Shown: positions 1 to 8,219 of the stretch, one piece after another | Numbering within the stretch: position 1 is the first letter of the stretch | Layout of the letters: every line of letters begins with the position of its first letter | DNA from: Mycolicibacterium houstonense | GTDB lineage: Bacteria; Actinomycetota; Actinomycetes; Mycobacteriales; Mycobacteriaceae | Direction: 5' to 3' | Assembly (NCBI RefSeq): GCF_900078665.2 | Contig: NZ_LT546207.1 | Coordinates: 2,025,378 to 2,086,078 of the forward strand | DNA: 60,701 nucleotides | Notes under the pieces: model-generated | What the model was told of the DNA's origin: nothing | Database searches by the model: none | What the model saw: the letters and a program-made list of their open reading frames with translations, nothing else | Program-made: the position numbers and the translations under genes

Positions 1-1449
1 GTACGAAATGTGGCAGGAACCGTTGGCGGCCTCCAGCCCGCCGATCCGGTGCTCCAGGCCCGGGGTGCCGGGCACCGCGAACTGGCGGGCCAGCGTCTCG
101 GGATCGCGCGCGTACGGCGCGAACGGCTCGCCGGACTTGGCGAACTTGTGCTCGATCGGCGCGTAGGTGCTGATGTCCGGGATCTGCCAGGGCTCTGAGC
201 CGTTGGCGACCGCACCGTCGGACAGGATGATGACCGGCGTGTGGTAGTCGACCGCGATGCGTGAGGCTTCCACGGCGATGTCGAAGCAGTCCGACGGCGA
301 CTTCGGGGCCAGCACCGCGACCGGGGACTCACCGTTTCGGCCGAACAGCGCCTGCAGCAGATCGGCCTGCTCGGTCTTGGTCGGCAGACCCGTCGACGGG
401 CCGCCGCGCTGCACGTCGATGATGATCAACGGCAGCTCGGTCATCACGGCCAGGCCGATGGCCTCGGACTTGAGCGAGACGCCCGGGCCCGAGGTGCTGG
501 TGACGCCCAGCGCCCCACCGTAGGAGGCGCCGATGGCCGCGCCGATGCCGGCGATCTCGTCCTCGGCCTGGAAGGTCAGCACGTTGAAGTTCTTGTGCTT
601 GGACAGTTCGTGGAGGATGTCGGAGGCCGGGGTGATCGGGTAGGTGCCCAGCACCACCTGGATCTGAGCCAGGTGCCCGGCGGTCACGATGCCGTAGGCC
701 AGCGCGGTGTTGCCCGAGATCTGCCGGTATTCACCGGATTTCAGCTTGGCCGGGGACACCTCGTAGGTGGTGGCGAAGGCCTCGGTGGTCTCGCCGTAGT
801 TCCAGCCGGCCTTGAGCGCCAGGACGTTGGCCTCGGCCACGTCGGGCTTGCGGGAGAACTTCTCGCGGATGAACGCCTCACTGTGCTCGAGCTCGCGGCC
901 GTACATCCACGACAGCAGGCCGAGGGCGAACATGTTCTTGGCGCGCTGACCGTCCTTCTTGGTCGCGCCGATCACCTCGACGGCGCCGAGGGTCAGCGTC
1001 GTCATGGCGACGGACTGCACCACGTAGTCGGACAACGTGTCATCCTCTAGCGGATTGTTGTCGTATCCGACCTTGGCGAGGTTGCGCTTGGTGAATTCAT
1101 CGGAGTTGGCGATGATCAGGCCGCCGCGGGGCAGGTCCGAGACATTGGCCTTGAGGGCGGCCGGGTTCATCGCCACGAGAACGTCGGGACGGTCACCGGC
1201 GGTGAGGATGTCGTAGTCGGCGATCTGGATCTGGAACGACGAGACGCCGGGCAGGGTGCCCTGTGGCGCGCGGATCTCGGCCGGGTAATTGGGCTGGGTC
1301 GCCAGGTCGTTGCCGAACAGTGCAGCTTCGGAGGTGAAGCGGTCACCGGTCAGCTGCATACCGTCGCCGGAGTCACCGGCGAACCGGATGACGACCTTCT
1401 CGAGCTTCTGCCGCGGCGCGGCGCCATTGCCGTTGCCGTTCTCACCCAC
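1..1449 (-). CDS. korA: 2-oxoacid:ferredoxin oxidoreductase, alpha (gamma-alpha fusion) subunit KorA, 5' part
   Basis: This gene runs off the left edge, so 483 codons of its N-terminal part are present; the M. tuberculosis homologue Rv2455c is about 650 aa as I recall. KorA pairs with KorB to decarboxylate 2-oxoglutarate oxidatively with ferredoxin as acceptor. The chosen start is GTG at 1449. An AAAGGCGG ribosome-binding site lies just upstream, and the frame is closed by a TGA at 1462-1464. After a Gly/Asn-rich leader the protein reads KVVIRFAGDSGDGMQLTGD, the nucleotide/CoA-type gamma domain that opens fused KorA proteins. korB would lie beyond the left edge. The family assignment is firm, and the substrate is inferred from mycobacterial homologues. 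Confidence 0.9.
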   Translation of the reverse strand, partial: MGENGNGNGAAPRQKLEKVVIRFAGDSGDGMQLTGDRFTSEAALFGNDLATQPNYPAEIRAPQGTLPGVSSFQIQIADYDILTAGDRPDVLVAMNPAALKANVSDLPRGGLIIANSDEFTKRNLAKVGYDNNPLEDDTLSDYVVQSVAMTTLTLGAVEVIGATKKDGQRAKNMFALGLLSWMYGRELEHSEAFIREKFSRKPDVAEANVLALKAGWNYGETTEAFATTYEVSPAKLKSGEYRQISGNTALAYGIVTAGHLAQIQVVLGTYPITPASDILHELSKHKNFNVLTFQAEDEIAGIGAAIGASYGGALGVTSTSGPGVSLKSEAIGLAVMTELPLIIIDVQRGGPSTGLPTKTEQADLLQALFGRNGESPVAVLAPKSPSDCFDIAVEASRIAVDYHTPVIILSDGAVANGSEPWQIPDISTYAPIEHKFAKSGEPFAPYARDPETLARQFAVPGTPGLEHRIGGLEAANGSCHISY

Positions 1450-1791
1450 GGCTACCGCCTTTCACGCGTTCTTTGGCCATGTTTTCCCGGGCGGCTGTCC
1501 TGTGACGCGCTGCCGGTTCAAACGTCCACCGAATTTTGATGTCACTACCAGTACCGATTATTGCACTCCTCTTAGGCTGCACTTCACCGTGGCGTACCCC
1601 GACACGCGGGTGACCTCACGACGAAGGTCCTGTTCGCGGGCGTGAACAAGCCGGGATTGAGACAAAACTGTGGTTTTCGTCACGTTTAGGAGAATGCCAT
1701 TCTCTAAGGAAAGGGCTACTGGCCGGTAGCTGGCTGCTAGCACTTGCAACCACGGACTTGACACGTGTCGAGTGTAGGCCTCGACCTGGGA
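1450..1791. other. Intergenic region upstream of korA, no gene seen
   Basis: This 342-bp gap separates the korA start from the end of the PfkB kinase gene. The short frames across it have no coding character. It holds the korA promoter region, a perfect 7-1-7 dyad at 1690-1704, and a near-perfect 16-bp palindrome at 1715-1730 (GCTACTGGCCGGTAGC, one G-T pair) that may be a terminator stem for the kinase gene or a second operator. Confidence 0.6.
1690..1704. promoter_or_regulatory. Fur-family-like 7-1-7 operator dyad
   Basis: GAGAATG C CATTCTC is a perfect inverted repeat with a one-base centre, loosely extended by TTA on the left and TAA on the right. The 7-1-7 architecture and the A/T-rich core resemble Fur/PerR-type boxes. 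It lies about 240 bp upstream of the korA start. KorAB homologues are iron-sulfur proteins, so iron or redox control would make sense, but the regulator is inferred. Confidence 0.4.
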
Positions 1792-2640
1792 CTATGCCGA
1801 GTCGGGGGCCACGGTATGAACGCGCTTGTCCAACTCCCTGGCCACCAGTTCGCTGGCGGATTCCGCGGCTTGCCGCGGATCGTCGCCCGCCGCGCGGTGC
1901 GCGACGTAGCAAGTGGTGAACATGTCCCCCGCCCCGGTTGTCTGGACGTCAAGAACCCGCCAGGCGGCCGGCACGCGTTCCACCGCACCGTCTATATAGA
2001 TGTCGCACCCCTCCGAGCCGTAGGTCACGAGGATCTCCTCGACGCCGAGCCGTTCGGCGGTCGATGCGTCAAAGGCGCCGTCGGCGACAATCACGGCCTC
2101 GTCCTCGGCCAGCTTGAGGATGTCGACATCAGCAAGCAGGCCCGCAGGGAAGCGCCGATCCTCGACCAGCGGTCCCAATCGATCGGCGCGCACCAGACCT
2201 TGCCCGTCATAGGCGACCCGGTGCCCGCGCGCCGCCAGCCCAGAGAGCGCCTCGGCCGGGAAATCGGTGCGGAGCAGGGGTGCGAGGTGCACCCAGGTAG
2301 TCATCGGATCGGCCAGCTCGATGTCCGCAGCTGTCCACACCGGGCCGATGGCCAGCACGCCCATGTGCCGGTGATCGGTGTCGTCGTAATCGAGGCTGAA
2401 CGAACTCGTCACGTCGGAGGGCAGGATCTGCACCAGCGACTCGAACCGCGCGCGCAATCCGTCGAACAGGGCGTGATCCCGTTCGGCGCCCATTGCGACG
2501 ATCCGACCGGTTCCCCCCGCCGCCTGCAGAGCCACCCCGGCGAACGACGCGCATCCTCCCGGGCTCGGCGACGCCCCGTTGATGACGTCGATCGCGAGGT
2601 TGCCCAGCACGGTAACCCCAGGGACTAGCTCTCGTGGCAT
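1792..2640 (-). CDS. PfkB-family carbohydrate kinase
   Basis: This 282-aa protein belongs to the ribokinase/PfkB superfamily, which phosphorylates sugars or nucleosides with ATP. The N-terminal strand GNLAIDVINGA and the C-terminal signature TTGAGDMF are visible; that GAGD motif carries the catalytic aspartate and anion hole. A Gly-rich PSPGGCASFAG segment near residue 30 matches the substrate-binding loop. The start is taken at ATG 2640, where homology begins; upstream codons in frame are not kinase-like. It is slightly shorter than typical ribokinases (about 300 aa). It is divergent from a small secreted protein gene and sits near a CRP-like site. Its neighbourhood is cyclitol catabolism, but it is distinct from the IolC kinase at 15.8 kb, and its substrate is unknown. 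Confidence 0.8.
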   Translation of the reverse strand: MPRELVPGVTVLGNLAIDVINGASPSPGGCASFAGVALQAAGGTGRIVAMGAERDHALFDGLRARFESLVQILPSDVTSSFSLDYDDTDHRHMGVLAIGPVWTAADIELADPMTTWVHLAPLLRTDFPAEALSGLAARGHRVAYDGQGLVRADRLGPLVEDRRFPAGLLADVDILKLAEDEAVIVADGAFDASTAERLGVEEILVTYGSEGCDIYIDGAVERVPAAWRVLDVQTTGAGDMFTTCYVAHRAAGDDPRQAAESASELVARELDKRVHTVAPDSA

Positions 2641-2714
2641 GGGATGAAGTGTCCCGGTCAGGGTGATCGCGGTGCTCCCCGACCCCACCCGACAACGCGG
2701 ACGTGTTTTCAAAG

Positions 2715-2730
2715 TGTGATCCATGTCACG
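2715..2730. promoter_or_regulatory. CRP-like binding site
   Basis: TGTGATCCATGTCACG matches the TGTGA-N6-TCACA consensus used by mycobacterial Crp/Cmr proteins at nine of ten half-site bases. It lies 75-90 bp upstream of the PfkB kinase start and about 80 bp upstream of the divergent small secreted protein gene, so it could act on either. Confidence 0.5.
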
Positions 2731-2811
2731 CCCACGGGTATGGAATGCGGGCCACAAGATCCGCCTTCAAATCACATAGATAGTCAATGTTGAGACGAAG
2801 GATCTGGCGAT

Positions 2812-3060
2812 ATGCGCATCGACTCGAAGGTGAAACCGCTTCTCTGTACCGCCGGCTTGGCCGCGGCCGCAGCTTTGGTCGTTCTGGGACTCCAGACCGA
2901 CCAGGCCACCAGAACACCGGAAATCTCGGCACCCATCGCCCAGACCACCATGCAGTTCGGTGAGACCGTCACCCAATCCGCACCTCCGTCGGCACCCGAG
3001 ACTCCCGCTGCCACGCCCCCGGTGAAGGCCCAACCGGCGCCGACCGCGGAGCCGGGCTGA
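2812..3060 (+). CDS. Small exported or membrane-anchored Pro/Ala-rich protein
   Basis: This 82-aa protein has a short basic N-terminus (MRIDSKVK), a hydrophobic stretch at residues 9-26 (LLCTAGLAAAAALVVLGL) and then a Pro/Thr/Ala/Gln-rich tail. That shape fits an uncleaved signal anchor or a Sec-exported peptide. An AGGATCT ribosome-binding sequence precedes ATG 2812. It is a single gene between the divergent kinase and the convergent LacI-type regulator. I do not recognise a family. A role at the cell envelope is inferred from composition only. Confidence 0.6.
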   Translation: MRIDSKVKPLLCTAGLAAAAALVVLGLQTDQATRTPEISAPIAQTTMQFGETVTQSAPPSAPETPAATPPVKAQPAPTAEPG

Positions 3061-3069
3061 GCCGGGAAT

Positions 3070-4074
3070 TCACACCGGCAGGTTGTACGGAGTGATCACC
3101 TGAATAGGTACGGGGCGGACCGGCTCGCCCGGCAGCGCTCCGTGCTGCTGCAGGATCAATCGCATGGCCAGCCGCGCATCGGCACGCAGGTCGTTGTGCA
3201 GCACCACCGAAATCCTGCCCTCGCGCAGCAGTCTGCGGTTGTCCACGTCGAGATCATGGGCGACAAAGACCCGGCACTGCCGCCCGAGCTTTTCGAATGC
3301 CGCCACCGTGGCCGCGTTGCCGCCGCCGGGTGAATAGACCGCCTCCACCGTCGGGTGACGTTTCAGTGCCTCGAGCACCAACCGTTCGTTGGTCGCGTCG
3401 ATGCCGTCGCTGTCGGTGACCTCGACGACCTCCCGTCCGGAACCGCGCAAACCTGACCGGAATCCCACCTCGCGTTCACCCTCACCGCGAAACACCGTGC
3501 GGCTCAGGGTGATCAACACAGCGGATGGGGCGGGACCGAGCCACTGCTCGATCAGATAGGCCGCGGTGGCGCCGGCTCCGTGGTTGTCGATGCCGACGTA
3601 TGCGCTGCGGGCGCTGGTGGGAATGTCGGTCGTGTAGGTCACCACCGGGACACCGGCGGCCACAAGGTGGTCGACGGCCTCGGCCACCTCTGGTTCGTCG
3701 GCCGCCTTGAGCACCACCCCGTGACTGCTGCGAATGCCGGTCAGGGTGTCCACCATCTTGGCGGTCGAGCCGGATTCCCAGAGGTGGAAGCGGGCCCGCA
3801 ACATGGCCGGTGCGAACGTGGGCAATTCGGCCTCGACGGCAGCGCGAAACGCATCGGAGAACCGCTGGGGCGTCTGCATGACCACGTCGATCAGATAGCG
3901 ACGACCGTTGAGCCTCAATTGCGCTCGCTGTTTGTCCAGATCGGCAATCGCTTGGCGCACTTCGGCTCGGGTGTTCTCGCGAACGCCCGGACGGTCATTG
4001 AGGACCCGGTCCACCGTGGCCTCACTCAAACCGCACTGCTGAGCGATCTCCCGGACCTTGTATCGGTGCGCCAC
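3070..4074 (-). CDS. LacI-family transcriptional regulator
   Basis: This 334-aa regulator starts at GTG 4074, preceded by a good GGAGG sequence; upstream in-frame codons lack homology. Residues 1-50 form a LacI-type helix-turn-helix (YKVREIAQQCGLSEATVDRVLNDR), with the family's hinge region after it. The rest is a periplasmic-binding-protein-like sugar sensor, with segments such as GVVLKAADEPEV, VPVVTYTTD and YVGIDNHGAGATAAYL. It is divergent from the dioxygenase operon that starts 84 bp away, so it most likely controls that operon through the dyad and repeats in the gap. The sensor domain resembles sugar or cyclitol binders such as D-ribose- or inositol-binding proteins. The ligand is not known. 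Confidence 0.88.
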   Translation of the reverse strand: MAHRYKVREIAQQCGLSEATVDRVLNDRPGVRENTRAEVRQAIADLDKQRAQLRLNGRRYLIDVVMQTPQRFSDAFRAAVEAELPTFAPAMLRARFHLWESGSTAKMVDTLTGIRSSHGVVLKAADEPEVAEAVDHLVAAGVPVVTYTTDIPTSARSAYVGIDNHGAGATAAYLIEQWLGPAPSAVLITLSRTVFRGEGEREVGFRSGLRGSGREVVEVTDSDGIDATNERLVLEALKRHPTVEAVYSPGGGNAATVAAFEKLGRQCRVFVAHDLDVDNRRLLREGRISVVLHNDLRADARLAMRLILQQHGALPGEPVRPVPIQVITPYNLPV

Positions 4075-4095
4075 TGACGACCTCCGCGCCGTGCT

Positions 4096-4137
4096 GATGG
4101 TTTTTTGATGGCTTTTTGCCGTTGATTGTGTCACACA
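4096..4137. promoter_or_regulatory. Candidate LacI-type operator and direct repeats
   Basis: In the 83-bp gap between the LacI-type regulator and the dioxygenase operon there is a perfect odd-centred palindrome, TGTGT-C-ACACA (4127-4137). It is preceded by two near-identical direct repeats, GATGGTTTTTT and GATGGCTTTTT (about 4096-4117). The divergent layout and the dyad make this the likely control region for both transcripts. The binding protein is inferred from position. Confidence 0.45.
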
Positions 4138-4157
4138 GCACAGCAAGACTGTCTGCC

Positions 4158-5330
4158 ATGACCGCGACATTCCGGACTTCGCGCACCGGGCACCGAGCCT
4201 GGATCGAGGAGGCCGACTGCTCACTCGATGCCTTCCGCGACCAGGTGTCCCGTACCACCGACGGCGCCGAATACCCCCTCGCCGCCGATATCCGGCACAA
4301 CGTTCCGGTGTACTCGGCCGCTACCGTCACCGACGCCGAGCCCCGCCGGCTACAGGCCGAGTTGATCCGCGCGCTGGCCGACGGTCCCGGTGTCGTGATG
4401 TTCGAAGGGGCCTTCGACGTTGACGTCGTCGACCGGGCCAGCGCAGCGTTCGTCGCCTTGATCGAAGCCCAGCGGACCGACGGCGCGGCCGCCGGTGACC
4501 ATTTCGGCAAGGCCGGCGCCAACGACCGCATCTGGAATGCCGCGCAGAAGCTTGCCCTGCACTCTCCCGATGTGTATCTCGCCTACTACGCCAACGACGC
4601 CCTGGCACGCGTGTCGCAGGCCTGGCTGGGCCCGCGCTATCAGGTCACCTCACAGGTCAACGTCGTCAATCCCGGTGGCGCGGCGCAGGTTCCGCATCGC
4701 GACTACCACCTCGGTTTCGTTACCCCGGATCAGCTGGCGGATTACCCGGCGCATCTGCACCGGCTGTCGCCCGCTCTGACGCTGCAGGGCGCCGTGGCCC
4801 ACTGTGACATGCCGCCGGCCAGCGGCCCCACCATGCTGCTGCCGTACTCCCAGACATTCGAGGCCGGCTACATCGCGTTCTACCGGCCCGAGTTCATCGA
4901 GTTCTTCGCCGAGCACCACGTTCAGGTGCCACTGAGCAAGGGCGATGCGGTGTTCTTCAATCCCGCGCTCTATCACGGGGCAGGCAGCAACACGTCGACC
5001 GACATCCGGCGCATGGCCAACCTGCTGCAAATCTCCTCGCCGTTCGGGCGCGCGATGGAGGTACTCGACCGCACCGCGATGGTCCGCGCCGTCTACCCCG
5101 CGTTGCTGGCGATGAAGGCCGCGGGCCGCCCCGAGCGGGAGTTGGCCAACGCCGTCAACGCCACGGCCGAGGGTTACGCCTTCCCGACGAATCTCGACAA
5201 GGACCAACCCATCGGCAGCCTGGCCCCACCCAGCCAGGTCGACACCGTGCTGGCCGCGCTGGCCGACGGCCTTACCCCCGACGAACTCGACACCATCCTC
5301 GATCAGCAGCAAGAACGGAGAATCCCATGA
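4158..5330 (+). CDS. PhyH-type Fe(II)/2-oxoglutarate dioxygenase
   Basis: This 390-aa protein has the phytanoyl-CoA dioxygenase fold features. The facial triad appears as PHRDY (His-x-Asp) in the middle and a distal histidine in LYHGAGSN, followed by RRMANLLQIS, which would carry the 2-oxoglutarate-binding arginine. ATG 4158 is chosen as start because homology-like sequence begins there; the ribosome-binding site is weak. The stop overlaps the next gene by ATGA, so it is first in a tightly coupled operon with two Gfo/Idh dehydrogenases and two sugar-phosphate-isomerase-like TIM barrels. In this company it most likely oxidises a sugar or cyclitol, for example removing an O-methyl group. The substrate is inference. 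Confidence 0.8.
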   Translation: MTATFRTSRTGHRAWIEEADCSLDAFRDQVSRTTDGAEYPLAADIRHNVPVYSAATVTDAEPRRLQAELIRALADGPGVVMFEGAFDVDVVDRASAAFVALIEAQRTDGAAAGDHFGKAGANDRIWNAAQKLALHSPDVYLAYYANDALARVSQAWLGPRYQVTSQVNVVNPGGAAQVPHRDYHLGFVTPDQLADYPAHLHRLSPALTLQGAVAHCDMPPASGPTMLLPYSQTFEAGYIAFYRPEFIEFFAEHHVQVPLSKGDAVFFNPALYHGAGSNTSTDIRRMANLLQISSPFGRAMEVLDRTAMVRAVYPALLAMKAAGRPERELANAVNATAEGYAFPTNLDKDQPIGSLAPPSQVDTVLAALADGLTPDELDTILDQQQERRIP

Positions 5331-6334
5331 CCACGCTCGGCGTAATCGGACTGGGCCGCATCGGCGCATTCCACACCGAAACCCTTTCCGGGATAGATGG
5401 TTTGGACGGGCTGGTGATCACCGACGAGCGCACTGACGTCGCGGCGGCAGTGGCCGCCAAGCACGGCGCCAAGGCCGTCGACACCGTCGACGAACTGTTG
5501 TCCTCGGGTGTCGACGGGGTGGTGGTGGCTGCCGCCACCCCGGCACACGCCGAGCTGACGTTGGCCGCAGTCGAGCGTGGCATACCGACCTTCTGCGAGA
5601 AGCCGATAGCGTCCACCGCTGCCGAGAGCGCGCGGGTGGCCGAGGTCATCGCCCGCTCCGGCGTGCCCGTGCAGGTCGGGTACCAGCGTCGCTTCGATGC
5701 GGCCTTCGCCGCGGCCAAGCGTGCGGTGGACGATGGCTCGCTGGGCATTCTGCACACGGTGCGCAGCACCACGATGGATCCGGCTCCCCCGCCGCTGGAC
5801 TACATCAAGGGTTCGGGGGGAATCTTCCGGGATTGCGCGGTCCACGATTTCGACATCATCCGGTGGATCACCGGTCAGAACGCGGTAGAGGTCTACGCCA
5901 CCGGATCGGTGCAGGGTGACCCGCTGTTCGCCGAGTACGGCGACGTGGACACCGCCGCGGTCGTCGTGCGGTTCGACGGCGGCGCGCTTGGCGTGGTGTC
6001 CAACGCCCGCTACAACGCGCGCGGGTACGACTGCCGCCTGGAGGTGCACGGATTCGACGACAGCGTCGCCGCCGGCTGGGACCAGGGTGTGCCGATTCGA
6101 AATGTGGATCCCGCCAACACCTTCCCGTCCGGTCCCGCACACAACTTCTTCATGGACCGATTCACCGAGGCGTTCCGCACCGAGCTTGCCGGCTTCGTCG
6201 AGGTGGCCAAGGGCGCGCCGGTCGCCGGCGCCACGGTGGCCGACGCCGTGGAGGTGGCCTGGCTGGCCGAGGCCGCCACCGAGTCCCTGCGCCGGGGCAC
6301 TCCGGTGCGCATCGAGGAGGTTCGCAACACATGA
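5327..6334 (+). CDS. Gfo/Idh/MocA-family oxidoreductase, inositol-2-dehydrogenase-like
   Basis: This 335-aa NAD(P)-dependent dehydrogenase has an N-terminal Rossmann motif (GVIGLGRIGAFH) and the family signature CEKPIAS with its catalytic lysine near residue 95. The downstream segment FRDCAVHDFDIIRW contains the Asp/His pair typical of IolG. The C-terminal half is the alpha/beta substrate domain. It overlaps both neighbours by 4 bp, so translation is coupled. It resembles myo-inositol 2-dehydrogenase but is a paralogue of the IolG in the main inositol operon (21.4 kb). It probably acts on a related cyclitol or sugar. Confidence 0.85.
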   Translation: MTTLGVIGLGRIGAFHTETLSGIDGLDGLVITDERTDVAAAVAAKHGAKAVDTVDELLSSGVDGVVVAAATPAHAELTLAAVERGIPTFCEKPIASTAAESARVAEVIARSGVPVQVGYQRRFDAAFAAAKRAVDDGSLGILHTVRSTTMDPAPPPLDYIKGSGGIFRDCAVHDFDIIRWITGQNAVEVYATGSVQGDPLFAEYGDVDTAAVVVRFDGGALGVVSNARYNARGYDCRLEVHGFDDSVAAGWDQGVPIRNVDPANTFPSGPAHNFFMDRFTEAFRTELAGFVEVAKGAPVAGATVADAVEVAWLAEAATESLRRGTPVRIEEVRNT

Positions 6335-7209
6335 GCAGCGACCGGGGGATCAAAATCGCCGGCGCACCGATCTCGTGGGGCGTGTGCGAGGTTCCCGGCT
6401 GGGGCTACCAGCTCGAGCCTGACCGCGTGTTGAGCGAGATGCACGGGGCCGGGCTGTCCGCGACCGAGCTGGGTCCGGACGGCTTCCTGCCTGGCGATAC
6501 CGTCGAACTCACTGAGGTTCTTGCGGCACATCATCTCTCATGTGTCGGTGGGTTCGTTCCCGTGGTGCTGCACGATGCCGGCCATAACCCGGCCGAGGAT
6601 CTCGCCGGACCACTCACCTCGCTTCGCGCAGCGGGTGCCGGTGTCGTGGTGTTGGCAGCGGCTACCGGGGCCGATGGCTACGACTCGCGGCCCGAACTCG
6701 ACGACGACCAGTGGGCGACGCTGCTGGCCAACCTCGACCGGCTCTCCGGAATCGCGTCCGAGGCCGGTCTGTTGGCCGTGCTTCACCCACACGTCGGCAC
6801 GATGGTCGAAACCCGCGACGACGTGGACCGGGTGCTGGCCGGTTCGACGATCCCGCTGTGCCTGGACACCGGCCATCTGCTGATCGGCGGCACCGACCCC
6901 CTGGAACTGGCGAAGGCCGTGCCGCACCGCATCAAGCACACCCATCTGAAGGACGTGGATGCCGCGTTGGCCGCCAAGGTGCAATCCGGTGAGATCACCT
7001 ATACCGATGCGGTGCGCGCCGGTATGTATACGCCGTTGGGCACCGGGGACATCGACATCTCGGGGATTGTCTCGGTGTTGCGAGACAACGGGTTCGACGG
7101 TTGGTTCGTGTTGGAGCAGGACACCATCCTGGACGGCGCACCGGCCGGGGACGGTCCGCTCGCCGACGTGCTCACCAGTGTGGCCTACCTCAATTCCGTG
7201 ACCTCGTGA
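6331..7209 (+). CDS. IolE-like sugar isomerase/dehydratase (TIM barrel)
   Basis: This 292-aa protein opens with IAGAPISWGVCEVPGWG. The APISWGV motif matches the APDSWGV start of the IolE protein at 20.5 kb, and the following ELGPDGFLP matches ELGPFGYLP there. It is therefore a paralogue of inosose dehydratase in the xylose-isomerase-like TIM barrel family. Metal-ligand-type segments such as CLDTGHL and HTHLKDV are present. It overlaps the previous gene by ATGA and the next by GTGA. The likely reaction is dehydration or isomerisation of a keto-cyclitol or keto-sugar made by the dehydrogenase upstream. Confidence 0.82.
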   Translation: MSSDRGIKIAGAPISWGVCEVPGWGYQLEPDRVLSEMHGAGLSATELGPDGFLPGDTVELTEVLAAHHLSCVGGFVPVVLHDAGHNPAEDLAGPLTSLRAAGAGVVVLAAATGADGYDSRPELDDDQWATLLANLDRLSGIASEAGLLAVLHPHVGTMVETRDDVDRVLAGSTIPLCLDTGHLLIGGTDPLELAKAVPHRIKHTHLKDVDAALAAKVQSGEITYTDAVRAGMYTPLGTGDIDISGIVSVLRDNGFDGWFVLEQDTILDGAPAGDGPLADVLTSVAYLNSVTS

Positions 7210-8198
7210 CCGGACTGCGCATCGGTATTCTCGGCGCGTCCCGAATCGCCGAGAAGGCGATCGTGGGACCCGCGCAGGAGCTTGGTCACCGACTCGTGGC
7301 GGTCGCCGCGCGTGATCCACAGCGCGCGGCGGCTTTTGCCGAGAAGTTCGGCGTGGAACGCGTCGTGGGCTCGTACGCCGACGTGATCGACGACCCGGAA
7401 GTCGACGTCGTCTACAACCCGTTGGCCAACGGTTTGCATGCCCCGTGGAATCTGGCGGCGGTCGCCGCCGGCAAGCCTGTGCTCAGTGAGAAGCCGTTCG
7501 CACGCAACAGGTCTGAGGCCGCCACCGTCGCGCGGGCCGCTGAGGCAGCCGGGGTGACCGTGCTGGAGGGGTTCCACTACTTTTTCCACCCCGTTACCCA
7601 GCGGGCCTTCACGTTGGCAGCCGGCGGCGAGATAGGTCGGCTCACCCGGGTCGAGGTACGGATGGCGATGCCCGCGCCTGACGACGACGATCCGCGCTGG
7701 TCACTCGAGCTCGCGGGTGGTGCGCTCATGGACCTCGGCTGCTACGGCATGCACATCCTGCGGTCGTTGGGCCGCCTCGACGCCGACGGGCTTCGCGGCG
7801 CACCGACCATCACGTCCGCCCAGGCTCGACAGCACTCGCCCGGTGTGGACGCGACCTGCGACGTGGAGCTCGAGTACCCGGGCGGTGCAACCGCACTGAG
7901 CGCCAATTCGATGGTGGCAACTGAGTATTCGTTCACCATGCAGATCACCGGACAGGACGGCGAGCTGCTGGTGCACGACTTCATCCGGCCCAACGACGAC
8001 GATCGGATCACCGTCCGTACCGCCGCCGGTGAACGCATCGAACGGCTCGGAACCCGGGCCAGCTACACGTATCAATTGAAAGCGTTCGCAGACCACGTCC
8101 AGAACGGTGCGGCCCTGCCGTTCGGGCTCGCGGACGCGGTGACCAACATGGCCTACGTCGACGCCGCATACCGGGCCGCAGGATTGCCGCCGCGGTAG
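7206..8198 (+). CDS. Gfo/Idh/MocA-family oxidoreductase
   Basis: This 330-aa dehydrogenase starts at GTG 7206, overlapping the previous stop by GTGA. It has a Rossmann motif (IGILGASRIAEKAI), the SEKPFARN catalytic motif near residue 95 and MDLGCYGMHIL in place of the usual HD/H segment. That last feature is more like glucose-fructose oxidoreductase or dihydrodiol dehydrogenase than IolG. A second dehydrogenase of a different subfamily in the same operon suggests two successive oxidations or reductions. The substrate is unknown. Confidence 0.83.
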   Translation: MTGLRIGILGASRIAEKAIVGPAQELGHRLVAVAARDPQRAAAFAEKFGVERVVGSYADVIDDPEVDVVYNPLANGLHAPWNLAAVAAGKPVLSEKPFARNRSEAATVARAAEAAGVTVLEGFHYFFHPVTQRAFTLAAGGEIGRLTRVEVRMAMPAPDDDDPRWSLELAGGALMDLGCYGMHILRSLGRLDADGLRGAPTITSAQARQHSPGVDATCDVELEYPGGATALSANSMVATEYSFTMQITGQDGELLVHDFIRPNDDDRITVRTAAGERIERLGTRASYTYQLKAFADHVQNGAALPFGLADAVTNMAYVDAAYRAAGLPPR

Positions 8199-8219
8199 CC
8201 CGGCTCAAGGAGAAGGACA

